Below, one piece after another: positions 8,414 through 17,399 of a stretch of DNA of 20,701 bases; the stretch's first letter is position 1; each line of letters begins with the position of its first letter. Origin of the DNA: Blastocladiella britannica (Eukaryota; Blastocladiomycota; Blastocladiomycetes; Blastocladiales; Blastocladiaceae). The position numbers and the translations under genes are program-made. The stretch lies in NCBI GenBank assembly GCA_025349905.2, contig MU624845.1:1-20701 (forward strand), read 5' to 3'. The notes beneath the pieces were generated by a model, which was not told the DNA's origin, searched no databases, and was given only the letters and a program-made list of their open reading frames with translations.

Positions 8414-9543
8414 TCAGTTCTCAAGGACAAAACGATACTTGACGTCCCCACGGCGAAGGCGCTCAATCGCCCCGTTGACCTCAGCAATGGGCACCTTCTC
8501 GATCCACGGGAACACCTTCTTCTCGGCCGCCAGCTCCAACATGTCCTCGATCTCGGCGCGCGAGCCAATCAGCGACCCGACCAGCGACCGCTCGCCGCCA
8601 ATGAGCACGCCCAGGTCCAGCTTGATGGGCTCCTCGGGGAGGCCGACCACCACAAACTTGCCCTGCACGTCGAGCAGCTTGATGTACTCGCTCCAGGCGA
8701 GCTCGTGGGAGCTGACGGTGCACACAATCAGGTCGAGCGACCCGGCGTGCTTGGCGAACGCCGCGGGCGAGTCGAGAATCGCAAAGTCGGTGGCACCCAG
8801 CGCCTCGGCGTCGGCGGCTTTGCGGCCAGACTGCGACAGTCCAACGACGGTGCGGGCACCGAGCGCGCGCGCAAACTGGATCGCCAAGTGGCCGAGACCG
8901 CCCACGCCGACAACACCGACGCGTGCGCCGGCGCGCATGTGCCGCTTGAGGGGAGCGTAGACGGTGGCGCCGGCGCACAGCAGCGGGGCCGCCACGTCGC
9001 TCGGCAAGTTCTCGGGCAAAAGGAACGCGTAGTTGGCCGGCAGACGCACGGCCTCGGCGTACCCGCCGTACGCGGCGCGGCCCGACGGGTGCTTGGCATT
9101 GTACGTAAACACCGTGTGGTCGCACAGGTTGTCCTTGCCGTGTAGGCACGACCGGCACCGGCCGCACGCGCCGCACTGTGCTCCCACACCGACACGATCG
9201 CCGATCTTCAAGTGCGTCACCGACGATCCGACCGCCGACACGGTGCCGACAATCTCGTGCCCGACAATCACCGGGTACTTGGTCGGGCCCCAGCCCGAGT
9301 CGAGGGTGTGGAGGTCGCTGTGGCAGATACCTATTGTTTTAGTGGTGTTAATGGATCCTTGAGATCATTATGGTGTAAAGTATATATATATATATAAAAC
9401 GAACCGCAGTGAGAGACAGCAATCTCCACATCGTCCAGACCGAGCGCCGGCGCGTCGTACGCCCACTTCTTGAGTTCGGCGCCCTTGCCGGTGGAAGCGT
9501 AGCCCGTGATCTTGCGGGCGCCAGTGTTGGAGGTGGAAGTCAT
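8414..9543 (-). CDS. zinc-dependent alcohol dehydrogenase, ADH6/ADH7 (cinnamyl-alcohol dehydrogenase) type
   Basis: Exons 9543-9405 and 9330-8414 on the minus strand give 351 residues, the usual family length; the 74-nt intron (GTTCGT...ACAATAG) splits the Gly codon before I-C-H-S-D. Seen are the catalytic zinc site C49-H50 and G-H-E (70-72), the third ligand in L-L-C-A-G-A-T (Cys165), four structural-zinc Cys at 102, 105, 108 and 116, and the Rossmann turn G-V-G-G-L-G (188-193). These enzymes reduce medium-chain and aromatic aldehydes, mostly with NADPH, and act in the cytosol; cofactor preference was not checked residue by residue. The ATG is followed by a short Ser/Thr-rich leader, and a TATAAA lies about 95 bp upstream. 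It converges on the orphan gene at 7356-7944. No defect is seen. Confidence 0.95.
9381..9396. repeat. (TA)8 microsatellite in the ADH intron
   Basis: Eight perfect TA units lie inside the 74-nt intron of the dehydrogenase gene, close to the donor side (the donor is at 9404-9403 on the minus strand). Length variation here would change intron size but not the protein. Confidence 0.9.
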
Positions 9544-9637
9544 GGTGAAGTTACTTTGTATGAGGTTCGGATACAGAACAAGAGGCGAGCGAGTGTGGAA
9601 AGGAAGAAAAAGAGTTGGGAGCGGGGAAGCTGCCCTC

Positions 9638-9643
9638 TTTATA
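9638..9643 (-). promoter_or_regulatory. TATA box of the alcohol dehydrogenase gene
   Basis: The minus strand reads GGTATAAAGAGGGC, with TATAAA at 9643-9638, about 95 bp before the ATG at 9543. Position and context fit a core promoter. A pyrimidine-rich stretch on the + strand at 9698-9722 lies just upstream. No defined activator site was recognised. Confidence 0.55.
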
Positions 9644-9724
9644 CCTTTGGCCAGTGCGAGGGTAAGGGATCGCGACGGCCTTTGTGCGAAGACGCAAACT
9701 TTCTTTGTTTTCCCCTTTTTTTGC

Positions 9725-10693
9725 TTACTTATGCCGTTCCTGGGCGAGCAACCATGGCGTGCGACGATGGATCGGAGCAACCTCGCGCGCTGGCTCGCCG
9801 GGCCAGCCTCACTCGGGAAGATCCGAGATGCGAGTTTACATAAGCACAACTCGCGTCGGCTTGGCGTCGTGTTGGCTTATCTCCTCTGGAACTTTTTAAA
9901 ATCGCATACTTTTCGGGAAATATTAATAACGGCCAATGGCCCATGGACTGCGGTGCCATGGTAATGCTGGACTGGAATCCCGGCGGCGCGCGGCACGAGC
10001 ATTCTGCCTGGTATTACTCCAATACGCTCTGCTTATCCATCAAAAGCAGCGGCACGCATTTCTGATGCGGAGGGGCACATTGTCCAATTTCTTTGATGTG
10101 GGCGCGTCGGGCGTTGGCGAAAATTGCGGCACAACTGCGATTTCCAACCTAAAATGGCGGCGATGTCCGTCGACCCAAACTCGAGTAGCTTGGAACGTAA
10201 AATGCCTGCTATTTGGATGCTCGAACCATGTCCTGCATGGCCGTGATTACATGCATCGCCGTGATTTTTATCGCAAAGTTAAAATGGTCGCGTTATAGGA
10301 CGCATTGGAGAGCAAAAAACAGGGCTTTAGCCATAATTGAATGTGACTGAATGATGGTAGTGCACGGAGCGAGCGCGATTACCGACGGCATGGTCCAAGG
10401 ACAAATGATGGTTATTTTTTTTTTCAGAATATGGAGCGGCCTACTCTATAGATCGCCTTATCAAAGATTAGTTGGGTTTTGCCCACGGAGGGTGGCCTTA
10501 ATTTTTGTTGTCAACAGCTGCGGAGCACGCCCTTAGGCGGTTACAGCGACATGTGCCTCCTGAAACAACGCTTTGCAGCGGCGTGGCGACAACCAAACAG
10601 CCTTCTTCGCCATTTTGGACAATGAAGAAAGAAATGGGCATGTCCTCCTCTTTTCTCCACGATTCTGTGCTGCAATAGAAGCGAAAGCGAGGT
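9725..10693. other. intergenic region between divergent ADH and LRR genes
   Basis: About 970 bp with mixed composition. It presumably contains the upstream regions of the ADH gene (to the left) and the LRR gene (to the right). Open frames are short and lack motifs. A T run lies at about 10415-10424. A first exon encoding a signal peptide for the LRR gene could lie here (for instance ending near 10520 or 10690), but I could not identify one with confidence. Confidence 0.4.
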
Positions 10694-10996
10694 ATGACCA
10701 CCGTCGGTACTCAGTGCAACCCACTTCTGGCGGCTCTGCTGCCGATAGGGTACTTTCGGCCAGTGGCCAAGAACTGCTGTTATTGGTCGGGAATTGGCTG
10801 CAATGCCGAGGACGGCACCGTCGGTTCCATGTACGTGTTATTTGTGCTCTTATTTGTGGAAGTCAAAGCTGAAATGCAAGCAATGCAGTGGACTACCAGC
10901 AAGCGGATTGGCTGGAGCGATCCCAGACTTGAGCGCCCTCTCTCGCCTCAGGTCCTTGTATGTTTTCCTTTACTTTTGTTGAAATCAAATGGGGAA

Positions 10997-11031
<35 letters not shown>

Positions 11032-11659
11032 TGATATAAAAAACAGAGACTTGAGCTCAAACCTGCTCAATGGAACCATCCCGACCTTTGAATCGCTGAC
11101 CGGCCTCAAGCAACTGTCCGTTTTTCTTTTTGTTAGTGACTCGAATGGAGTACACATATCCACCTCTGAATATTTAGAGTTCTCAACGATAACCTGTTGA
11201 CGGGACCCGTGCCCAACCTGGACCACCTGAGCCAACTTGCTGTCCTGTACGTTGCTCTCCACAGTACTGATACGGATCTTCTCCTCTGACAATTAAATGA
11301 AACAGGCGACTTGAAAACAATGCCCTGAGCGGATCGATCGCCGCAGTGCCGCATCCAAGGTTCGTAAATGTCTGCCCATCTTTTTAAAAACATAGTACTC
11401 ACAACCGTCGTAACATAACAGCGACGAATGCAAGCTCTTTCCCCAGCGTGCCCAATCGCTGTGCATTGACAGTGCCATCCAGCTCGGTCCGTGCAGCAGC
11501 GTCTTGTCGCACTCGTGCAGGTCGCCACTGCCAGTCATTCTCGGCGCGAGCGCAGTGGTACTGGTGGCAGTGCTGACGCTGGTGTTTCTGGTGCTGCGCC
11601 GAAACAGAGCGCATACGGCAATGCAAGAAAAGCCGATCGAGTTGGGCAAGGTCATTTAA
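10694..11659 (+). CDS. leucine-rich-repeat single-pass membrane protein, six exons
   Basis: Exons 10694-10830, 10889-10957, 11047-11115, 11178-11246, 11306-11359 and 11422-11659 give 211 residues. All introns (58, 89, 62, 59, 62 nt) are phase 2. Exon 1 encodes a plant-type N-terminal cap (N-C-C-Y-W-S-G-I-G-C-N). Then come LRRs of the L-x-x-L-x-L-x-x-N-x-L-x-G-x-I-P type: L-R-S-L-D-L-S-S-N-L-L-N-G-T-I-P, L-K-Q-L-V-L-N-D-N-L-L-T-G-P-V-P and L-A-V-L-R-L-E-N-N-A-L-S-G-S-I. A Cys-containing spacer, one transmembrane helix (about 170-191) and a 20-residue cytosolic tail without a kinase follow. Such proteins usually bind ligands outside the cell. The start is the weakest point: a stop lies 16 bp upstream and no signal peptide is visible, so a further 5' exon may be missing. 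It ends 14 bp before the end of the opposite gene. Confidence 0.82.
10999..11029. repeat. (CA)15 microsatellite in LRR intron 2
   Basis: Fifteen CA units lie in the 89-nt second intron of the LRR gene, between donor GTATGT (10958) and acceptor AACAG (11046). This is the longest intron of the gene; without the repeat it would have the same length as the others. Confidence 0.95.
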
Positions 11660-11673
11660 AAATGGGAAATTCA

Positions 11674-13344
11674 TTACTGGCGCAAAAATACAATCGACTT
11701 GACCCACTCCGACATCTCGCGGCCCAATGGACCCTTCATGCGACTCAGATCCTCGGCCGACGGGAACGCCGTGCCATGGACACGGTGCATCGCGTACCAC
11801 CAATTGGCGGCCTCAAAAAAGTTGTCCTTTAAGGCCTGGTTGACACTCGCGCACTCGGTGAATATGTTGGACGGCACACCAGCGCAATGCTCCCACAAGT
11901 AGTCCAGTACCACGGGCACGGGAACGATGTCCTTGAGCGAATATACGGTCAGCTGCCGTTCGGCACAGGTCAAGGTGGAGTACCATTGTCGATCAGCGAG
12001 GTCCGCACGGCCAAGCGACACCAAGTTGGCGATCGATTGCAGTGTAAGCGTCGGGAGTGGGGACGGCAGCGTGCAATGGTCGAGGTACCACTGCAATCGG
12101 TCGAGGAACTGGTTCGCCACCAGCGTGGATATAGCCGACAGTGACAGGCGAGAGCCAAGGTTGTACTGGTTGCGGCGTGCCCACCACCAGTCGAGCGCCG
12201 CCAGCTCCACGGTGGAAGTAATCTCGAACAAGGCATCGAGGCAAAGTGCCCCCGGCGCCTTGGGTGGTGCAATGTCAAACACGGCCGCGTCCACCGTGCC
12301 GCTCGCGACCTTGGCTTCAAACCACTGGATCACGCTCAAGCGGGAGAAGGGATGCCGCGGACGCCAATCGAGTGGAAACGCGAATTTGTTGGCCGGATCC
12401 GCACAGAGGTCCCAGTAAAAGTCGAAGAATTCGACAGAGCCACGGTCGCACATCACATCCAGTAGAGTCTCGGTCAGGAGATCTGATGCTCGAGCACTGC
12501 CAAATCGTTGCATCGTATCATTCCACCACCATCGGCACATGCCGGGTGAGCCATATGCGATGTTTTTAGAGAGCAGGTCATTGGTCAATACTGGCCAGCT
12601 GAACGCACGGCCAGTCTCGACGCAGTACGCCCGCCACCAATCAACCAGCAACAGTCCGTCGTCGCCGTATTTGATCAGCTCAAGCGGAAGCTGCTTGTTT
12701 GGGGGAAACAGCACCATAAATCGAGCAGCATAGTTTGCCTTCCACCAGTCGAGGGCAGCAATTTGACGAGAAGACGACACTGGCTCATACAAGCTGCCAG
12801 ACGAGTAGTATTCATCGCTGGCTCCACTCTCCACAATGTACGCCCTGAGCCACTCGAGCGACGGTGGCTGACCATGGCGGGTAGCATCGGCTATCAAGAT
12901 GCTCAAGCTCGCACGCAGCTCGGCCTTGTCCTGGACCTTGCACCACTCGAGAAGGTGGATGTGCGCGTGCTGGACTGCAGCGCAAGCGATCGTGCGGATA
13001 ATGGATGGTGCAAACCAGTACATGTGCGTCGGGGAGAACATGATCTGCTTGATAGGGCAGAAGGTGCAGAGCCAGTCGAGGACTTGCGCGTGCCCAGCCC
13101 TCGCGGCGCCCTGGATGATCTGGCAGGCTGCTTGGTGAGAGGGCCGCTTGAGCATATGGAGCAATTCGAGGCGGCCAAGTTCGCCCAGTTTTTGTCGAGG
13201 CACGAGCCGGTTGACAAACGAGCGGTGCGTGGTCGTGATATCGGATCGCGTGCTAACGTTGAGTAGCTCGAGACCAGACGCGAGCGTATATGTCCTTTGT
13301 GCCGCAAAGAGCAAGACGCGGTCGAGAATGAGTGGTATGTCCAT
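11674..13344 (-). CDS. tryptophan-rich ankyrin-like repeat protein
   Basis: One exon of 556 residues. An N-terminal helix-rich segment (M-D-I-P-L-I-L-D-R-V-L-L-F-A-A-Q) is followed by many degenerate repeats, each marked by a core such as A-A-L-D-W-W, L-L-V-D-W-W, V-L-D-W-L, S-L-E-W-L, A-A-N-W-W or V-L-D-Y-L-W, spaced roughly 30-60 residues. The pattern (helix-turn-helix with L-x-W-x at the second helix) recalls divergent ankyrin repeats, suggesting a protein-binding solenoid; no catalytic motif or membrane segment is seen. A few in-frame codons upstream (to 13416) are not included because the ATG at 13344 matches the start of the paralogue at 15033. I believe similar families are expanded in some zoosporic fungi, but I could not check this. 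It is tail-to-tail with the LRR gene. Confidence 0.75.
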   Translation of the reverse strand: MDIPLILDRVLLFAAQRTYTLASGLELLNVSTRSDITTTHRSFVNRLVPRQKLGELGRLELLHMLKRPSHQAACQIIQGAARAGHAQVLDWLCTFCPIKQIMFSPTHMYWFAPSIIRTIACAAVQHAHIHLLEWCKVQDKAELRASLSILIADATRHGQPPSLEWLRAYIVESGASDEYYSSGSLYEPVSSSRQIAALDWWKANYAARFMVLFPPNKQLPLELIKYGDDGLLLVDWWRAYCVETGRAFSWPVLTNDLLSKNIAYGSPGMCRWWWNDTMQRFGSARASDLLTETLLDVMCDRGSVEFFDFYWDLCADPANKFAFPLDWRPRHPFSRLSVIQWFEAKVASGTVDAAVFDIAPPKAPGALCLDALFEITSTVELAALDWWWARRNQYNLGSRLSLSAISTLVANQFLDRLQWYLDHCTLPSPLPTLTLQSIANLVSLGRADLADRQWYSTLTCAERQLTVYSLKDIVPVPVVLDYLWEHCAGVPSNIFTECASVNQALKDNFFEAANWWYAMHRVHGTAFPSAEDLSRMKGPLGREMSEWVKSIVFLRQ

Positions 13345-13381
13345 TCTTAAATTAAGAAGAGAATGGGACGGCGCTCCTCCC

Positions 13382-14775
13382 GCCAGAGCTCGCGGTCGGT
13401 ATCTTGATCGCAGCAACGCCCGCTATTCTCGCGTCAACTGCCTCGATCAACCGGCCGGCGACCTGGAGCTTGGTCCGTCTCCGTTCACGGCGGCAGCGGT
13501 CGTCGAATATCTGCGGCGGCGGCGGTTCCGATCCGTTGCTGAAGTGCCGCTGGACGAGGTCGTGCGCGCGTGGGATGTGTCATTTGAACGCATCCCCGAT
13601 GCGTGGAACAGCTGGAAATTCGATACCCCGGACCCCCACTGGCGGCGCAGTTGGCGGCGCCACGGCTTAGCCCGTTCCCCAAGGCGCTGCAACTTCCTGG
13701 TCTGTTTTTGCTCACGAGCGAGCTGGATCGGTTCAAGGACCCGACGCGCCGGCTCGTAACGGGTCCTGCCGACCTTGATCACCGCCAAGGCGCCCGTGGC
13801 GCCGTGGATGCGGCTGGGGATTGACGACCGGAGCGCGAAGCGGCACTCGCTGCTCTTGGTGGCTCGATTGGGCGATGACGGTTGGGGCGCCGAGCTCTTG
13901 ACCGAGGAAATCACCTTGCCAACGTACTAGGCGGTGATGGCCGCCGCCGAGGGCCGCGTCGATCTCCTGGACCACCTGGATACCGAGCTCGCGGTCGACC
14001 CACAGGCGCTGACGGCGTTCCTGTCGTTCCAAATGCCCATGTCGTTTTTCCTGCAGTCGCTGATCCAGTTCTCGACGTTACGTCGGGTCGTGCCCACGTG
14101 GAAGTGGCTGCTGGCCGATGGGTACGTGTACCCGGTACTGGATGTCGGTGCACCGTCGATGTTGGCCTCGAACGCGGCCGAATACGCGACCCTGCGCACA
14201 TTTTTTCTCGAGTACGACAAGCCGCGGATCTTGGCGGTCACCGAAATTCCCGAGCGTTTGTCCCAGTTTCAGTCCCTGGTCGACTCGGGCTAGGACTGGA
14301 CCGCCAAGAGCCACTACGACCTGCTACCGGTCTATGCCGAACACATTTCCGTGCCTGGCGCTTGGGCCGGCCTGAACAAACTTGCTGCCCAGGATCAAGT
14401 CACTTTGCCCGCTCATTGATGGTGGCCTGCCTGGACGGTATTGCCTTCATTTTTCAGCCGACGCAAACAACACGAGCTCATATGCCAATCACATTCCAGG
14501 TCTGGAAAGCCATGCGTCCGACGTGCGCTGCGCCATCATGTTCGCATACCATTGGTGGCCCGAGTCGTTTGCCGACGTGATTGCCAAGCACGGCGAGCAG
14601 CTCGGGTTTATCAGCACTCTGATTTTCCGTCAAGGGCGCTCAGAGCAAGGTGGACCACAGGGCTTTGGCGATGCATGTGATCCAGCAGTTTAACGCCAAG
14701 GATGGCGACGAGGGGGTCACTGAGGAAGAAGCGGGTGTGGCGGCCTGGCGGATCGGATCCAAGCAAGTACATGCA
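13382..14775 (+). pseudogene. decayed ankyrin-like repeat gene
   Basis: A coding-like signal runs along the + strand but changes frame several times and carries in-frame stops. The first part (about 13390-13630) reads A-A-A-V-V-E-Y-L-R-R-R-R-F... The next (about 13615-13775) continues F-P-K-A-L-Q-L-P-G-L-F-L-L-T-S-E-L-D-R. A third (about 13776-14400) reads M-A-A-A-E-G-R-V-D-L-L-D-H-L-D... with TAG at 13928-13930 and 14291-14293. The last (about 14490-14775) includes A-Y-H-W-W-P-E-S-F-A-D-V-I and V-I-Q-Q-F-N-A-K-D-G-D-E-G. Motifs like V-D-L-L-D-H-L and W-K-W-L-L-A-D-G fit an ankyrin-like solenoid of a different subfamily from the gene at 11674-13344. No start is visible; the 5' side abuts that gene head-to-head. 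Confidence 0.6.
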
Positions 14776-14789
14776 CGTGGCCGGCGGCC

Positions 14790-15033
14790 GCAGCACCGAC
14801 GGCCAGATTCTTGAACGCTTTGACTCGACAGGGAGGTACCAAAAGGACGAAGCGGGCCGAGGTTGCCCATGGCGCCAAGCTCGCGCGCCGAAATCAAGCG
14901 GCGGACCTGCACGGTGCGTATCGGGTATATCTGCTTGCGTCCAGACATGGAGCATGTCGAGACCGTCCTTGGGCGAGGCAGTCCAGCACGCGGCATACAG
15001 CAGGACGCGGTCTACAATGATATATATATCCAT
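14790..15033 (-). pseudogene. truncated paralogue of the tryptophan-rich repeat gene (N-terminal piece)
   Basis: Starting at the ATG at 15033 the minus strand reads M-D-I-Y-I-I-V-D-R-V-L-L-Y-A-A. It aligns with M-D-I-P-L-I-L-D-R-V-L-L-F-A-A of the gene at 11674-13344, and the match continues (D-G-L-D-M-L against S-G-L-E-L-L; A-D-I-P-D-T-H-R against S-D-I-T-T-T-H-R). After that point the matching frame shifts: R-L-I-S-A-R-E-L-G-A-M-G-N-L in another frame aligns with R-L-V-P-R-Q-K-L-G-E-L-G-R-L. Homology ends at about 14790, where coding of the opposite-strand pseudogene ends. So this is a broken copy of about 80 codons fused head-on to another relic. Confidence 0.7.
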
Positions 15034-15213
15034 AAATGATTTATATTGAATGGCAAAGAATTTAAAATTTGGCATGATTGGCCGTTGTCGACCAGCTCGC
15101 CAATCTCGCGCTCCATCAGGTTCACGGCTTCCTTGGCACAACACTGCTGCACGGGCGGCCAAGGAGGCGAACTATGCGTTATTTTGATGTGAATGGGAAA
15201 GACGTGATTTTAT

Positions 15214-15579
15214 TCACAACTGAGACTTGACGAAGTCGGCCCACGATCGGCCCTTGACGCCGAGATCGACCCACTCGGCGGTCTTTTCGGCGCCATCGTT
15301 CGCACCGTACTGGTTAACGAACCGCGTCATGTCCAGGTACAGCTTGAGCGCGTCGGGCGTGGCGGCCACCATCCCATCGGTGATGGACGTGTACTCGTAC
15401 TTGGCCGGCTTGCCCGTAACCTGTGCGTACGTGTCCACGAGCTGCGTCCACGCCAGGTGCTCAGGCGCTGCGGGCACGCGCGCGTCAACCGGCGACGTCG
15501 CGCCCGCAAAGCTAGGGTCCGAGGCAACGGCGAACATATCGTCCAAGCAAGCCCCGATGGCGGTCATTGGCTCATTCAT
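15214..15579 (-). pseudogene. C-terminal fragment of an NmrA-like NAD(P)-binding protein
   Basis: An intact frame of 121 residues resembles the C-terminal part of NmrA-like/atypical SDR proteins: a P-M-T-A-I-G...D-D-M-F-A-V-A-S-D-P-S-F-A-G segment (normally the D-I-G-x-A-V-A...D-P stretch), V-T-G-K-P-A-K-Y-E-Y, and the terminal G-V-K-G-R-S-W-A-D-F-V-K (family L-x-S-W-E-D-F-V-K). The N-terminal Rossmann fold with G-A-T-G-x-x-G is absent, and no coding sequence for it is found in the 990 bp upstream, which is AT-rich. An ATG exists at 15579, so a short peptide could be made, but it could not bind a dinucleotide. Likely a 5'-truncated duplicate or transferred fragment. Family assignment is moderate. 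Confidence 0.5.
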
Positions 15580-16570
15580 TTTATTTTGGCTGATTTATGT
15601 CGGCGTGGATTGAAAGTGCGGACAAAGAGGTTGGGGTGCAACAGCGTTTTCGCGCCAATTTTTTTTCAATATCTCATGCGCACCGACCTTGAGCAATGCC
15701 AGGATCACGCGTCAGTGCGCAATCACGCACGCCATGTAAATGTGCATCGAAGTGCCTGTGATCGCCGGTAGTCATTTTTTTTTTTGTTAACACTGGTCTC
15801 TCGGGTTGATCTGGAAGCATGTCAAGTCTCACTCCATGGCGGAAACGGGCGGATCCGTTGAATGAAAGTAAATTCAGGAATTCTATTATGGGGGAAGGGG
15901 CACCCTGCCGTGATCTTGCACGCCGGGATCATTGAATCGCATACCACACCTTCACACCAAAGCCATTCGCCATCAAGTCCCCCCACACCCGCGTTATGGC
16001 AACCGATGCAAATGGAAACACGACATATAACTAGCGTGAAATGGAAGGAAATCTCGGCCGGAAGCGAAACACGCGTAGCCAATAATGGAGCCACCATGTA
16101 TTATGCCAGTCTGCACAAAATAAAAAATGCTAGCAAAGTAAAAAAAATCAAGACAAAAAGTAATGTTCAACCTGTGCAAAACTCGGCACGCCATAGACAC
16201 AAAGCAAGCTTCATGCGCGTCGTCGCAACTTATCAAAAAACAAGAGGGAACGAGAGGCAGGCGCGCAAAGCGATATCAAGTCGAAATCTTAAGTTTATGC
16301 CCAGAATTTAGACTTGAGCCGTGAGAGTTGAGCACACTAATGAAAGTGTACACGCCGGATCTTGCCTGGTAAAAGGGCGTTCAATTTTCCAGGCGAAAAT
16401 GGGGATTGCGGGTCTATGCGCGAGCTATTTATATTGTGAACCATAAAATTTTTTTTGGCTCCAGTCACGACTTGGGTCGTTGACTGGCCGGAGCTGGCTG
16501 TCAGTGCGATCACTCATCATTTCAGCTCTTCCCGACGATAATTGCCAGCGTATAATTCAATTCACAAAAA
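15580..16570. other. intergenic, no gene supported
   Basis: About 990 bp, AT-rich on the right side, with T or A runs (about 15658-15667, 15775-15785, 16139-16147, 16448-16456). An open frame at 15862-16311 is Lys/Ser/His-rich and lacks family features. TATTTATA at 16427-16434, about 137 bp before the Ups1-type gene, could be its TATA element. Confidence 0.45.
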
Positions 16571-17210
16571 ATGAAATTCTACTCGCACACGACTGAGTTC
16601 GAGTACGCATACGCAACAGACGCAAGAAAACCAAGACTAACTTTACAATTACAACAGCGCTCCGTGGGCCGATGTGACGTGCGCCATCTTCAACAAGTAC
16701 CCGAACCCATTTGCCGCGCACGTCCTGCAATCCGACGTGCTAGCGCGGTCAGTGTCGCCGACGACGGGGGTATTGACATCGGTGCGCATGCACGTCAAGG
16801 CCGGCGCGGTGCCATCGTGGGGCAAGTCGCTGTTCAAGTCGCCGCCCGTGTCGTGCATCCTGGAGGACTCGACCGTGGACGTGCGCGCGCGCCGCATGGT
16901 CACCACCACCCGCAACATGGACCACCGCCGGTTCCTGTTTGTGCAAGAGACGCAGGTGGTCGAGGCCCACCCGACCAACCCGCTCATCACGCGTGTGGTG
17001 ACCACCGCCCGCATCTCGTCCAATCTCGGATGGGGACTGACGGGCCGCTTGGAAATGTTTGGCCTGTCACGGTTTACGGACAATGTCCACAAGTCGCGCT
17101 TGGGAATGCTGCATGTGCTGGGCACACTGCGGGAGCGCGTCAAGCACCACCACCGCCACCCATCTGGCGATGCCGCTGCTATTGGTGTACCTGGTGCAAC
17201 TGGTTTCTAG
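16571..17210 (+). CDS. UPS1: PRELI/MSF1 domain protein, Ups1/PRELID1 type
   Basis: Exon 1 is only 32 nt (16571-16602) and exon 2 is 16658-17210; the 55-nt intron (GTACGC...ACAACAG) has a clear branch site GACTAAC at 16634-16640. Splicing yields 194 residues starting M-K-F-Y-S-H-T-T-E-F-D-A-P-W, matching the conserved family start (F-D-x-P-W). K-Y-P-N-P-F, V-L-E/ILED-S-T-V-D and the late F-G-L-S-R-F-T-D-N-V follow; the last two fit PRELID1/Ups1 better than Ups2/PRELID3. The domain covers almost the whole protein; a His-rich tail (H-H-H-R-H) follows. Ups1 carries phosphatidic acid across the mitochondrial intermembrane space with Mdm35 for cardiolipin synthesis. No targeting presequence is expected. 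It converges on the next gene, 189 bp apart. Confidence 0.88.
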
Positions 17211-17399
17211 ATTCCCATCGTTTTTCATTTTCTTGGCGAGTGCCATCTTTTTTTCTTTCTTTCTATTTCCCTGTTTATGACGTGTGATCCGAGAGAACCC
17301 TGGTCGGTCAAAGGTAAAGGAGGGTTGCGAATGCGTATTAGTACAAAGTACATTATTTTCAAGTGATCCCGGCCAGCGGAATACGACAAAATACAAATG

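Noticed and set aside
10999..11029. CA repeat as a protein repeat
   Set aside because: It lies within a confirmed-looking intron between GTATGT and AACAG, so it is not translated.
13928..14293. TAG read as an amino acid (altered genetic code)
   Set aside because: The Ups1-type gene ends cleanly in TAG at the expected C-terminus, and the TAG-bearing region also has frameshifts, so it is a pseudogene.
15862..16311. 149-codon open frame on the + strand
   Set aside because: AT-rich Lys/Ser/His composition, no motif, and no codon bias like the neighbouring real genes; probably chance.
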